A stretch of DNA of 64,000 bases from Ichthyophis bannanicus. Lineage: Eukaryota; Chordata; Amphibia; Gymnophiona; Ichthyophiidae. Below the pieces are notes generated by a model that had not been told where the DNA came from, searched no databases, and saw only the letters and a program-made list of their open reading frames with translations. Numbering within the stretch: position 1 is the first letter of the stretch; every line of letters starts with the position of its first letter. Location: contig CM066032.1 in assembly GCA_033557465.1 (NCBI GenBank), positions 448,258,270 to 448,322,269 on the forward strand, given 5' to 3'. Made by a program: the position numbers and the translations under genes. Shown here in pieces: positions 33,351 through 45,470 of this stretch.

Positions 33351-35084
33351 AAGCTAAGGACTTCACTGTCTTAGCTAGGACTCACTTCTTTGGCGGGAAA
33401 AAGGGAGCCCCTGGCTGTTGCTGAATTAAGAGCCCAGTGGGCAGAGACCAGGGATTGCAGACCCGTGGGAGAATATATAGGAACTACTACTCCTAGAAAT
33501 TAAACTCGACTCTTTGGCTTCAGAGTAATGCCCAGTTAATCTTGGGTCAGTCATAAAAGGAATAACGGCCCACATCCTTGATGGCGGGCTCCTGTTAACG
33601 AAGTGCTGTCTCTAACTACTCCCCTGAGGGGCGGATGTTTAATTGATAAACAGCACAGACCTACTACTGTGTTCTCATTACTCTCCTGTGATGTTAAATC
33701 TTTTACGTTTTCATCAGATTGTGTTTGCATTAGTCTTTGTTTTACTCAGCAGTGATCTCCCTACTCATCGCGGTGACTCACTTGTAAATGTATAGGATCA
33801 AAGAGGGGGGCACTCCTCTGGACCTGACTGGTATCACCATGTTTAGTCTATTGCCAAAAAAAGGGGTGAGGGGGAATAAAGGTCGAGGAATGGACCTGCT
33901 ACCAAGGGAGGGTATGCGAGGAATGGATGCGGATGGGAGGGGAGGGTTGTGAGAATGAGGGGAATAGATGCTGAAATTACTCCCTTTCCTTAGTTAGTGC
34001 TAACAGTTAACATTGCAATAGCCCGGGCTACATAAACTGGGTCGTACATGTCTTTGACGTGCATGCTGCTTTGACTATAACGTCCCCAGCACGGAACTTG
34101 TGCATGGGTGGCATAAGCAAACTAAGACATTCCAACCATTACCCTGGTGCGCGGGGAGGCTAGGGGAGGGGGGGGGAGGGCTAAGCTCGCCTCCCCCTCT
34201 TTTTCTTTCTATATGCTATAAACAATTTTATAACTATAAATTTAACAACCAAATGCCCTCCTAAATATTTAGACTACCTTGCCAGGACATGGATCCAGAA
34301 GAGGAGCGCACCTCTCCAGCATTGCTGTTCAAATAGGGTTCATTAGTAGATCAATCGGTATGGATTGTCAGTTATTGGTTATGTGGAAGGGGTTGGGGAG
34401 GGACACAATGGCAGGGGAGAATGTTTGTGGGGGCTGGATGGGGACTTGGGGTGTGGAGGGTGGAAGTCTCTGAATGGGGGTGGGTTAGTTAATTGAAAGT
34501 CAGCTGGGTGCTATCAAACTGCAATAATGGGGTTCATAGCTGGGGATCACTGCCATCTCCCGGCCCTGTCTCACGCGGGTGACTTGGAGTTATCAGGCCA
34601 ACGCGGAATGAGAAATTGACCACAGTCCATTGGGTATCACCGTCCCAACTCAAAGAAGAGGGGGATAGGCCAGGAGGATACTTGGGAACTATGGGGGAGG
34701 AGATAGACTAGTACACCAACGACGAGCCGGGATTGATAATGAGGGTAGACAGAAGGGTGGTCCCAATTGCCACTATAATCCTCTGATGGACTCCCAAGGG
34801 AGTAAGGGTGGATTTTTGGGGTTGGGAATGGGAGGGGGTGGGAAGCGTGGGGGAAGTATGAGGGGGAGGAAGGGATGGGACAAAGGGAACTGTGGGGATT
34901 CTGGGCTAGCAGCAATCAGACGAACAGACTCAAAATGGACTCTAGAGTGGGTGAGTAGGCCCTTAGAAAAGGGGGGATGGGCTATTCCCCCTGTGGGTGA
35001 AGCTTCTGCAAGGGTGAAGGGGGGGGGGGCTTAGGCTGGGGATTGACTCTTCAAAGACTGCACATACTACCAATTTAGAATTAC
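33351..35084 (+). repeat. L1 copy 4 inter-ORF region, purine-rich
   Basis: No protein is legible. From about 33890 the sense strand is rich in G and A, including G9-G11 runs (34170s, 35019-35029). The position between ORF1 and ORF2 equals that of the purine tract of L1 copy 1. Confidence 0.55.
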
Positions 35085-36040
35085 ATGTGTAATGGGGGTT
35101 TCCGTTTCCTGTCTTGGAACTTCTGTGGCATTGACTGCCTGATTAAAAGGCAAAAGGTGCTCAAAACAATTTGTGATAAACAAGTGGATGTCGCCTTCCT
35201 CCAGGAGACCCACATAATGGGCCTCGAATGTACTAAATTAAAGCGATGGTGGGTGGGAGAGGCCTATGGAGCATCCGCGGTAGGTAAGCAAGTGGGAGTA
35301 GTGATTCTGATCAAAAAGGAAGTCTCCCTGTAAGTATTAGTTCCCTGTAAGTATTAGTGTATGTGTCTCATATCCCCTCGTGTTAAATGTATCCTCCAAT
35401 TGTGTTGTGACCACTTTGATTGAAAGATAAGGTGGTATACAAAACTGTCTAAATAAATAAATAAACTTCCAAATAGAATGGATAGTAAGAGGCTCAGGAG
35501 GCCGCAATATTCTACTGTGGGGGCAAATACAGGGAATCCCAATCTGCCTAGGAAACATTTACGGCCCGAACCGCTATGAACAAGAGTTTCTTGATGAGCT
35601 GGTGCAGAACCTGCTAGATACAGGAGATCGTGAGATGGTCCTGGGGCGAGACTATAATTGTGTACTAAACCTGCTAATCGATTGGTCTCAATCGAGAGGT
35701 ATGGGTCACTACCAACAGCGATGCAGGCTCATGGCACTCTATGAAAGTAATGACTTACTTGACGTTTGGCGTATACTGCATCCTAGCGACTGCGACTATA
35801 CTCACATGTAAAGGGCACATGGCACGTGGTCACGACTGGACTACTACTTGATCTTGCAGGGGCTGCTGGGAAGAGTTGATAGGGCCCAGACTGGCAATAT
35901 CCAAGTCTCAGACCACACAATGATATGGCTAGATCTCCACCTGTCTCCCCCCCCCCCCCCCACGATGATGGTGATTTCCCTTTTATTTGAAGGGTGATGC
36001 AGATTTCAATCAGTTTTTGCATAGGCAATGGAACTATTTA
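35085..36040 (+). pseudogene. L1-type ORF2 endonuclease (copy 4)
   Basis: Endonuclease in two parts. First (35085-35324): FLSWNFCGIDCLIKRQKVL, DVAFLQETHIM and GVVILIKKEVSL. Second (35465-36040), after the SINE: GNIYGPNRYEQEF, LGRDYNCVLN (usual GDFN altered to RDYN), then WSRLDYYLI and SDHTMIWLDL near 35830-35940. C15 at 35947-35961 breaks the frame. It would nick target DNA. L2 copy C cuts it off. Confidence 0.75.
35325..35464 (+). repeat. 5'-truncated L2-tailed SINE
   Basis: Same 3' part as the SINE at 61368: TATGTGTCTCATATCCCC, ...TGTGTTGTGACC, then stem ACCACTTT (35410-35417) / AAGGTGGT (35429-35436), and (TAAA)n. A 17-bp tandem duplication (TCCCTGTAAGTATTAGT) marks its start. It sits inside the L1 copy 4 endonuclease. 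Confidence 0.8.
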
Positions 36041-36320
36041 CAGCAGCCGCCACCAAACTACCTGAACCTCGATCAGCATCAGGACAGAGAGCGGGAGGCT
36101 GAAACCCTCCCGCTCTCCACCTGAAAGCCAATCAGGGCCCAACGCGGGACATTCAAAAGCCAGCGCCTCCCAGCGCCATCACCAGCAGCCATGCCGCCAG
36201 ACCACCTGAACCCCGATTGGCATCGGGACAGAGAGTGGGAGGCTGAAACTCCTCCCACTCTCCACTTCAAGGCCAATCAGGGCCCAACGCAGGACATTCA
36301 AAAGCCAATGCCTCCCAGCG
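36041..36320 (+). promoter_or_regulatory. tandem promoter monomers of L2 copy C
   Basis: Two units of about 144 bp (36041-36182, 36183-36320). Each holds a perfect 12-bp inverted repeat (36087-36098/36106-36117 and 36231-36242/36251-36262), then CCAAT (36128 and 36273), exactly 19 nt, then TTCAAAAG, then CAGCG or CAATG. The two hairpins differ by a paired change. Layout and spacing match L2 copy A despite unrelated surrounding sequence. Confidence 0.75.
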
Positions 36321-36905
36321 TGCCCGCACCTGGCAGGTCCGCGCCTGAGAGCCCTTTGGCGTGGCCCTTAGGCGCAGAACTTAGGTGTCTGGAAATCACT
36401 ACAGAAACACCAGGTATGTTAACAGATGTGACCAGCCTTAAGATAAATTGTGATATCGTTTGCAATCTGTTTACTCTTATTTAAGAATTAATAATTCTCA
36501 TTAACTTCATACTGCTATTGTATGTCTCCCAAGCTCCTTATGTATCTCTCTAATACTACTATGTAACCCCAATCCATCTACAATGCATCTTTATGTCTAT
36601 AATTTTATAAAGATCTTGAAACTACAACTCCCACCTTGTTCCACAGACACTAGTTTATAACAATAGTACCATTTTACCGTATTTAGTTCACACATTGGAA
36701 CACCCTACTCAGAATCAGGACTCCATTTACTCCTACTGCATTTAGTACACTTACCTAGATCCCACTAATTCCATTTCCCCTCTATTACAACACATCCATT
36801 CTCATGTAGAATGGCAGACATACTCACCATATACGTAACTCATACTTATCATAGCCCATCCCATACTTCTCACTCCCTTCAGCCAGATACCCATCATACG
36901 TAGAG

Positions 36906-39900
36906 ATGGCAAGGAGTTCCATACTTCGATATGAAAACGTATCGTACTACTTGCCATACTCACCTAATCCATATTGTGTGGCAACCTCCAAAAAAATATT
37001 GTGGACGCTCCTGGACAAACACCACCTAGCCTGCATGCTTGTGAATATACGGTCCATTCAAAACAAACGGCCTGTAATCATAGACTATGTAAAATCCCAT
37101 AAGTTAGATATGCTATTCATAACTGAATCATGGTTAACTGATACAGATACAGTCATCACAAACCAAATAAAGCTCCCCAATTATGTCCTCTTCAATTGAC
37201 AAGATCTAATAAAAGAGTTAGAGGAGTCCTTATCATAGCCAAAGATAATCTCCAACTGCAATGCCATACCACACATAATTCAAACATCCTGGATGCCATC
37301 ATGATCTTGAATAACCACCTTTCAACAGCCCTGTTTTACCATGCCCCCTTTTCATGTCCTGATGACCTCTCCATTATCCTCGACATGGCATGCAACTACT
37401 CCATGAAGAAAAAAAACACTCTGGATACTAGGAGACTTTAATCTCCCCTCACTCCCAGTGAAGCACTCTCCTCTGCCTTTCTTGACGCCATGACTACACT
37501 AGGCTTTGACCAACAAATATAGGCCTCTACCCACACCAGTGGTAATACCCTAGACCTCATCTTCTCTCCGGCATCTACTCTGTCTGGTAGTGATCTGCAG
37601 CATCATCTACAAATTATACCAGTACCTTGGTCAGACCACAAGGCCATCTTTTTCCATATCCCCCTTTCATCAACTGATCCTCTGCCTTCCGAAAACCAAG
37701 CACTGCCTCCGCCTCACCGTTTTTGAACATTCATCAAAGAAGAATTCCTGGAAGATACATTCCACAACCTCAAAATTGATACCTCTGACCTACTTGAATT
37801 AGTTCATACATGGAACTCCACCTTAAGTAAAGCTGCACTCCTACCACTTCAGACGAAAGCCAATAAATGAAATAGAGCTGTGATCTGGTACACAGCTGAC
37901 TTAAGAGAATCCCTATGACAACTAAGGAAATTAAAGCGAAAATGGCATCACTTTAAGCTTCAACTGGACAAGACTATTTACATGAAGACCTTACAGGAGC
38001 ACCACAACACAGTTAATATGAGAAGAAGGGAACATCACACCAACATCCTTATGCGCTCCATCAACAGACCCTGAGAATTTTTCAGAATCACTCAAACTTT
38101 AATAAAAGACAATACAAAGCAATACACTGAAGTACACCACACCCTCAGGTCTTCGCCAGTTTTTTTTTAGGAACAAAGCTTCTATGTCTATCAACCCGCA
38201 TAACACTACTATGACTGCATTATCCAATTATCCAAACACGGTTATCGCCATTCCTGCATCCAGCACTTTCGCTCCTACTAACAATAATGCCATTAACCAT
38301 ATATCAGTGACTTCTTCTCTGCTTGATAATGACTTCACCAGACCTGTGCTAAGCGCCTTCTACCCCTATTCAGCAGAACAAATTGAGGTCATAATAAAAT
38401 AACTCAAAACTACTACCTCTCCAGCAGATTCTTGTCCATCCTTTTGGATCAAATCAACATGCTCTGAGCTAAGTACTTACATCCATTATCTTATAATGCT
38501 CTCCTTCTCCAAAGGCCTGTTTCCAGCCCCTCTAAAAACAGCTTCCATCAGACCCCTTCTCAAGAGTCCTAAATTAGATCCTGCTGACGTAAACTCCTAC
38601 AGACCCATATCAAGCTTGCCCTTTCTGGCCAAGATAACAGAGAAGATTGTACAGCAGCAAATTCAAGACTATATTGATGCCCATTATCCTCTAGACGACA
38701 ACCAACATGGATTTTGCCTACAACATGGTTTTGAGACACTGCTTGTCAACCTGATAAACAATTTTGTTTTAGGCTTGAACAAATCCAAACAAGGATTTAT
38801 CCTTCTCTTTCTTGATTTTGCTTCTGCCTTCGACACAGTATCTCATAACCTCCTCCTTACCCAGCTACAGTCTAAAGGCATTCAAAACTTAGCCTTGGAA
38901 TGGTGCAGATCATACTTATCAGACTGCCAGCAAACGGTATGAATAGGGATGCAATCTAAATCCAGTTATGCACAAACACAAGGCATACCACAGGGCTCCT
39001 CCTTATCTGCCCTTTTGTCTAATATTTACATCCAGCCTATTTGCTCCATCATCAAATCCTTCAATATACTCTGCCACATTTATGCGAACAATGTGCTGCT
39101 CTACACTCCCTTCTCTACAACCAATCCAAACTACTCTAGAATCATAGACTGATTTAATACAGTATCGGATTGGCTGAAACTAAATAACTTAAGAGTAAAT
39201 TGCAACAAATCCGGAGGTTCTTTTCATTACTAAGGACCCTTCGTTCACACCCTCTCCCACATTAGTTCAGCATCCTTCACTGGTTAACTCTAAGAAAGAA
39301 GTCAGATACCTAGGGATCACCCTAGGCCAACATTTGACAATGGAGCCACACATAAACAATATTACCAAAACAATATACCTAAAATTATGGACCCCTTGTC
39401 AACTACGCCCCTTACTTGAAGCTGCTGACTTTTGAACAGTATTCCAAGTGCTGATCACCCCATATTTTGATTATGCAAACATCATTCTCCATGGTCTCCC
39501 AGATTATGCAATGCACCCTCTTCAAATTGCTATGAATACAGCAGCACGGACACTGGTTGAAGCCTCAAGATATGAACATGTCACCCCATCCTTAGACACC
39601 TACATTGGTTCCCCATTGTCTACCGTCTCAAGTATAAAGCCCTCATCATAACATTCAAAACACTACATAACCTCTCTGCTTTTGCTCTTAATGATATTCT
39701 ACAATGGACACCTGACAACAGAGTAAGAAGATCTACCATGGTGAATATGCTCTCAGTCCCTTCAATTATAAGAAAAAGTTCCCAATTTGCTAATAGTCGA
39801 GCATTCAAATAATATGCTCCACCTCTCTGGAACTCCCTCCCCACCCCAATCCATGTCATCTCTGACCAAGCTACCTCCAGAAAGCTCCTAAAGACACACT
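36906..39900 (+). pseudogene. L2 copy C endonuclease/reverse transcriptase (broken)
   Basis: Legible in order: endonuclease VNIRSIQNKRP, MLFITESWLT; ALFYHAPFSCPDDLS; LLGDFNLPSL-like segment near 37432; LDLIFSPA near 37552. Reverse transcriptase (38496-38942): LLKSPKLDPADVNSYRPISS, QHGFCLQHGFETLL, FLDFASAFDTVSHN; then GIPQGSSLSALL and YANNVLLY, where the catalytic YADD has become YANN. C-terminal: NIILHGLPDYAMHPLQIAMN. Many stops (37197, 37520, 38942, 39150). Inactive. Confidence 0.8.
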
Positions 39901-40232
39901 GTTCCAGCTATTTTATGAACGCGTACCATAGAACACTGTGCTTCACCAACTCCCACAGCCAGACCCTCAATCCATCCCACTAAGCTCAAGGTATACAAAG
40001 TTCCTGACACTATAATGTATATAGTTTCCCTTTTATGACCCAAGTTACTCCCCACCCCCTAATTTATAAATTGTTATATTATTAACATCTGGTGTTGGTT
40101 GTTACTCGTTAAACTTGTTCAATGTAATTTTTTGTTGTTCTACAAACTTGTTCCATGTAACTTTCTTTCTTGTTCCTTGTAAACGGCACTGAATCCTAAA
40201 TAGTGTGGTATATAAAACCAAATAAAGAAAAT

Positions 40233-40511
40233 TCATTTCGCAGATACCAATGAACATCAAGTCACATATGTACACTTGATTCAAGGCAGGTGTAAATAAG
40301 TGCATGTGCTCTATGTGTGTACTCACATATTTTATAATATATGCATGTACATCAAAACGTCACTCTTGTTCTGCCAAACTATGTTTCCAAGTAGGTCTTC
40401 ACACAGAATACATACAAGTGGATGACATCTGGTCAGCATGTGAACTTCTATGCGCGTATACCACCATGTAATTTTACAGAAGGCCTTTTCCACATATACA
40501 ACAGGTTTTCA
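40233..40511. other. AT-rich spacer
   Basis: Nothing recognised between the L2 copy C tail and DIRS copy 2. Confidence 0.5.
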
Positions 40512-40710
40512 CACAGAAAGCGTAGTTACTCACCTGCAACAGGTGTTCTCCGGGGACAGCAGGAATCAGCCCTCACATATGGGTAACATCAGTGCCGATG
40601 GAGCACTCACGGAAGCATCTGCCCAGCTTTCAAAGAAAGCCATTGGGAGATGCCACCAGGCATGCGTGGTTCACTTCCTGCCCAAGGGTGCCATCTTGCC
40701 TCAGTCTCAT
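40512..40710 (-). repeat. DIRS copy 2 left inverted terminal repeat
   Basis: Starts GTAGTTACTCACCTGCAACA, then TTCTCCGGGGACAGCAGGAA and CACATATGGG. From 40543 on it pairs with the reverse complement of 45835-46010. The first about 25 bp have no partner in the right repeat, like the terminal extension of DIRS-1. Confidence 0.8.
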
Positions 40711-40794
40711 GACATAGCTAAAGATAGCAAAAATGATGAGCAGCAACTCCACGGGGAGGAGGGAGAGTTGTGAGAACTGATTCCTGCTTCCCCT

Positions 40795-40870
40795 GAGAAT
40801 ACCTTTTACAGGTGAGTAACTATGCTTTCTCCAGGAACAAGCAGGAAGTCAGTCCTCACATATGGGACTC
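40795..40870 (-). repeat. DIRS copy 2 internal complementary region
   Basis: ACAGGTGAGTAACTATGCTT is the inverse of the left repeat edge. It runs directly into AGGAACAAGCAGGAAGTCAG, which matches the outer right repeat. Thus it equals a junction of both element ends. Confidence 0.8.
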
Positions 40871-41041
40871 CCTAGCTACAGACAACCGAAAGCTCACAGA
40901 AAAAACAAGGATGCCCCCAAGGGGAGCCGTGAGCAGCAGCAATTGAGTCCAAGGTTCCAGACTCAAGAAGGACCCGTGTGTCCAGTGAGGAACCAACACT
41001 CCGGTAGCCTGAACACAGAAGGGTCAGAGGGTAGGAGTTGC

Positions 41042-42488
41042 CTAAACCCCAAACAGATTACAGAGTATTGGCTGGCCAAAGGCATTGTCCCATCGGAACT
41101 CCCTCTCCAGACAGTAATGAGCTGTGAAGGTATGGACTGAGGACCAGGTGGAGGCCCGGCAGATGTTCGTCATCAGGATGGAACACAAGCTTGCCAGAGA
41201 GGCTGCCATGGCCCTGACGTTGTGCGCCGTGAACCGGCACTCCAGCGAGAGCAATGCAGTCTGCCATCCAGGTGGACAGAGTCCGCTTGGTCACCGCCTC
41301 CCCCCCAGCCAATTGGGGTCATAAGAAACAAAAAGCTGTGAAGCATTGCGGAGACCCCGGGGAAGTTGAAGGTAGAAGGAAAGGGCCCTCTTACAATCCA
41401 GAGTATGGAGGAAGGCCTCCACCCTACTAGCGTTAGGCCGCAGAAAGGTGGTGGGGAACACTACCTCCTGATTGAGATGGAATGGGGACACCACCTTCGG
41501 GAGGAATTCGGGGTGCATGCAGAGCACGACCCTGTTTTTGTAGAATCTGGTGTAGGGCTGATCCTGCAAGCAGATGTGAGCGCCACCAGGAAGATGACTT
41601 TCCATGAGAGATACCTCAAGTGGTAGATAGCCAGGACTTGAATGGTGGCCCAGTGAGCTGTGTTAGCACCACATTGAAGTCCCACTCCGCCACTGGTGGG
41701 CGGATGGCGAGCTTAGACAACAGGAAACCTGGCAGGAAGCGGGACACAAGAGGCTAAACTGAGAGGCGCTTGCCCTTTATAGGGCGGTGGTTCACAACAA
41801 AAGCACTCAAGTGTACCCTGACAGAAATGGATTTGAGCCCAGATTGCGACAAATGAAGTAGGTACTGCAGCACCAGCTGCACTGAGAACAAGAATGGGTT
41901 CGCCCGTCGCTCCGCACACCACACCAAAAACCTGCACCACTTGAAGGCATAGGCTCGTCTGTTGGAGGTCTTATGGGAGACCAAAAGGACCTCCTCCACC
42001 TCCCCCGAGAGACTAAAAGGGGCCAAGGCTACTCTCTCAGCAGCCAAACTATCAGAGACAGAGACCACAGATTGTGGTGCAGGAGAGAGCCCTCCTCCTG
42101 AGACAATAACCCCGGGGCACTCCCCATGGGGACTGCAGCCTCCGCGGCCAAGCGGAGAAGCAGCAGTCCCCATGGGGACTGCAGCCTCCGCCGCCAAGCG
42201 GAGAAGCAGCGGAACCATTGTTGCCTGGGCCACCATAGGACCACTAGGATCAGTGATGCTCTGTTGCAAAGAGCCCTGAAGAGGGTCTTGGCAATCAGCG
42301 GAATGGGCGGGAAGGTGTACAGAAGGCCCTCCAATCACTGGATGATCAAGGCATCCGCAGCCACCCCAGATGGGAGGGGCTGCCAGGAGCAGAAACGAGG
42401 CAACTGGGAGTTGTCCGGGCTGGCAAAGAGATCCACTAGAGGGGCACCCAGAGCCGATTGGCCACTCTGGGATCCAGCCACCACTCAT
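41042..42488 (-). pseudogene. DIRS tyrosine recombinase (copy 2)
   Basis: N-terminal frame (41754-42488) with NRRAYAFKWCRFLVW; then, after frameshifts, a catalytic-core segment KVVSPFHLNQEVVFPTTF (41291-41605) and LFVSYDPNWLGG. The last frame (41042-41254) has FTAHNVRAMAAS, with the HxxR pair intact, and HTFTAHYCLE with the His/Tyr region. Compared with copy 1 the active-site Arg is kept here, but frames are worse. A 46-bp tandem duplication lies at 42121-42212. Confidence 0.75.
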
Positions 42489-42529
42489 GTGGCTGGAGGA
42501 CCCTGCTCAGTCTGTCCTCCAGGATGTTG

Positions 42530-43080
42530 TCCTATCCGGCAGGTACACCGCCCGCAGGAGCATCCCTTGGCGGATCGCATAGGAGCAGAGAGCCACCGCT
42601 TCGTGGCAGAAGGTGCAGAAACCTGTGCCCCCTTGTTTGTTTACATAGAACATTGCCACCTGATCGTCCGTTTAGACCAGCACTGACTGGTGCTGCCAAC
42701 AGTGGCAGAAGGTCCTGAGAGCCAAGTGTATGGCCCAGAGCTCCAGGAGGTTGATCTGCTGTTGTCTTTCCATCTCGGACCAACTGCCCTGAGTGCAGAG
42801 TTCCTCGTAATGTGCTCCCCAGCCCAGCAAGGAGGCATCCATAGTGAGAGGGCATCCCTGCTTGCAGGTGCTGCCTGTTCTGCCACCAGTTCAGGGACTC
42901 CACCAACTGGCGTGTCACTGACACTCTGTCTCGCAGTTGGCCCGTGGCCTGTGTCCACCTGTCATGGAGGCACCACTAGGCCACTCTCATGTGAAGACAG
43001 GCGTCTGGGGTAACATGGAGCGTGGATGCCATGTGGCCAAGTAGGCACAGCAGGAGGCGAGCGGACACCGAGGTTCAGTG
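42530..43080 (-). pseudogene. DIRS RNase H region (copy 2)
   Basis: Frames overlap with frequent shifts; it aligns with the RNase H part of copy 1 by position and wording (for example the QLVESLNWWQN block and LLELRAI-type sequence near 42740). Part of it (42849-42920) is repeated in the gag region at 44163-44234. Confidence 0.55.
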
Positions 43081-43084
43081 CTGA

Positions 43085-43900
43085 ACATCTGTGGTCAGTG
43101 CCCTGAGACGGTCAGCCCTGTCCAGGGGGAGAAAGGCTCTGGCCTGAACAGTGTCCAGCCTTGCCCTGATGAACTCCAGACATTGTGTCGGGAGGAGGTG
43201 AGACTTGGAGCGGTTTATCACAAACACTAGATGTTGCAGGACATAGATGGTGCAGGCCATGGCCTGCTGCACCTCAGAGGCCATGTCTCCCTTTACAAGC
43301 CAGCTGAGCAGGTAGGGAAAGACGAAGGCCCCCTGGAGACAGAGGTAGTCAGCGACTACCGCCAGACATTTGGTGAAGACTCTAGGGGTGGAGGTCAGGC
43401 CGAAGGGTAGTACCCTGCACTGATGGAGGCTGCCTCCCACCGTGAATCTGAGATACTGCCTGTGGCTGGGATGAATGAGGATGTGGGTATAAGCATCCTT
43501 CAGATCCAAGGAGCATAGCCAGTCTCCCTCCCTACTGGAGGTAAGGCAGCAATGTTCCAAGGGAGAGCATCTTGAACTTCTCCCTCACCAGGAACCTGTT
43601 CAGGTCCTGCAGGTCTAGGATGGGTCTTAGGCCCACCTGTACTTTTCATCATGAGGGAGTACCTGGAATAGAACCCTTTTCCCCAGAGGTGCTGGGGCAC
43701 CGGTTCCACCGCTCTGTCCTCAAGGAGACCAGTGAGTTCCTGCAGTAGTAGATCCCAGTGAAGGGGAGTCCTGGGGGGCTCTCCTGGGAAAAAAGGGGGA
43801 GGCATCTGTGCCAGATGGAGGAGGTAACCCTCTTTGACCACTTGGAGTGCCAAAGTGTCAGTGGTAACGGGTGGTAACGGCTGGCCACCGATGGGCAAAG
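43085..43900 (-). pseudogene. DIRS reverse transcriptase (copy 2)
   Basis: Start region: LLQELTGLLEDRAVEPVPQH and GKGFYSRYSLMMK; then DWLCSLDLKDAYTHI with the first catalytic Asp, FTVGGSLHQCRVLPFGL and STPRVFTK. The catalytic YLDD is replaced by YLLS (FPYLLSWLVKG). Frames shift near 43560 and 43640. It lies between gag and RNase H. Not active. Confidence 0.8.
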
Positions 43901-44238
43901 TGGATCAGATGTCCTCCTGTGAGCTGCTGACCTCCTGGTGGTGGAAAGGCTATGCCCAAGGTGTCAAAAACTCCTGCCAGGCTGGGCTGGGGCCTGTGCC
44001 TGGGGCTTGGGAGCCTTCTACTTATGAGGACCATGCCCATGTCCCTTGGTCTGCTGACCTTGCTGGGGAGGCCTGATACTGTGGGTAGTTTCCGTAAGCA
44101 GTTCCTTTCTTTGAGTAAAAGAGCTTTTAACTCTAGCCCTTCCATTGGGGTTGGGGCCTGAAAGGGCATCCCTGCTCGCAGGTGCTGTTTGTTCTGCCAC
44201 CAGTTCAGGGACTCCACCAGCTGGCGGGTCACTGGCAG

Positions 44239-45470
44239 TCAGTCCGCCAGCTGGTGGAGGAGGTTAGCAATCTTCTTGGAGAACCAGGTCCTCATCATGA
44301 ACTCGGTCTCTAACTCAGCAGCCTTATCAGTCATGGGTTTTCCAAAGAGATCTTCCCCCTGGCAGGGGATGCCCGGGCTCTGGCAGACTTGATACATCGA
44401 GTCGAGCTGTTGGCTCACGATGGACACCAATGCCAGTGTTTCCCACATGTGGAGAAGCAGCCGTTCCAGGATAGATGGGATGGGCACTGTCAGTGCTTCC
44501 TTCAGCAGGGCCTCATACTGGAGGATTTTGAGCTCCTCTGTGTAAGGGTCCTCCTCTGCCTCAGTGGCAAATGCCATTGCTTTTGACATGTCCCGTATGA
44601 AGTCAAGAAATGTCCTCAGGTGGGGATCGATGTCGAGTCTCTGAGGGGGATGGGTCCAAAGGAATGTCATGGTGGCGACGGGTGCCCAGGGACTTCTCGT
44701 CCTTGGTCTCCCAGTATGAGTAATCAGTGGAGGAGTCGAGGTTGGGACAGGCCGGATGATCCAGCCCCGAGCCCAGTCTGGGTCCCTCGGAGGCTCCGTA
44801 GCAAAAGCTTTGGGCAATGGACCGATCAAATCGAGGCTGCATGCTCTGAAGGACTGGTTCAGCATCCGGGGATGTCCTCAGTCGAGGGCCTGGTGTTCTG
44901 GGCAGATGATCCTGTAGAGCCAGGCATCAGGGTCCACTGCTGAGCTTTGAAGGCAGACAAGCTGCGCTCCAAGGCCGCCATTCTGATCTCCAATCCAGAA
45001 GGCTCTACAGTCATCAGCGTGGGCCCCAAGGGGCTCGAGCCCAGCACTGGTTCCCTTGAAGGGGAGTCCTCACTGAGGACAGCCTCAGGGGTCCGAGGCC
45101 AATCACCAGAGGATTCTTTCCGGGTGACCTTGGTAGGCCGGTCCCATTCCAAGCCCTCAGACAAGTGCCATGGACTGCGGGATCTTTCTTGGGACTTACC
45201 CACCTTCCCGGATTGATCAACGAATGCGGCCCTCAAGGGTTTCTTTTTCTACTTGTGTTCCCCAACCGGGGCCTTGGAACGTGGTATCACTGGAGACTCC
45301 AGGAAGAACTTGTTGTGCTGCTGCTGACAGCTCTTGAGAGCCTTGGATGACATTTTCTTGCAAAGGCCACAGTCCGCAGGGTTGTGGTCCAGCCCAAGGC
45401 AATGGAGGCAAATGTCGTGCGTATCACACCGATCAAACTTCTTGAAGCCACTGGAGGTCATGGGGGGGGG
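44239..45470 (-). pseudogene. DIRS gag-like protein (copy 2)
   Basis: N-terminal part starts near 45462 (MTSSGFKKFDRC) with a cysteine/histidine cluster CLHCLGLDHNPADCGLC, a likely zinc-binding fold. A central, proline- and serine-rich part (45236-44859) and a C-terminal part (HLRTFLDFIRDMSKAMAF, EELKILQYEALLKEAL) follow. Frame shifts at about 45240 and 44860. Function presumed structural, by analogy to other DIRS ORF1 proteins. Confidence 0.65.

Larger units (their letters stand above)
32345..36040 (+). mobile_element. L1-type LINE, copy 4, interrupted
   Basis: ORF1 (32533-33350), a long purine-rich inter-ORF region (33890-35035) and the start of ORF2 (35085 on). A 5'-truncated SINE lies at 35325-35464 inside the endonuclease. 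L2 copy C joins at 36041, where L1 coding stops. The copy is decayed. Confidence 0.75.
36041..40232 (+). mobile_element. L2-group LINE, copy C, full length but decayed
   Basis: From tandem promoter monomers (36041-36320) through a 5' UTR, a broken endonuclease/reverse transcriptase (36906-39900) and a 3' UTR ending at 40185-40232 with a stem-loop and AAATAAAG tail. Belongs to another L2 family than copy A. No clear target duplication found. Confidence 0.8.

Noticed and set aside
41962..42686. 105-aa and 186-aa plus-strand frames
   Set aside because: Antisense to DIRS copy 2 recombinase and RNase H regions, and across the 46-bp duplication.
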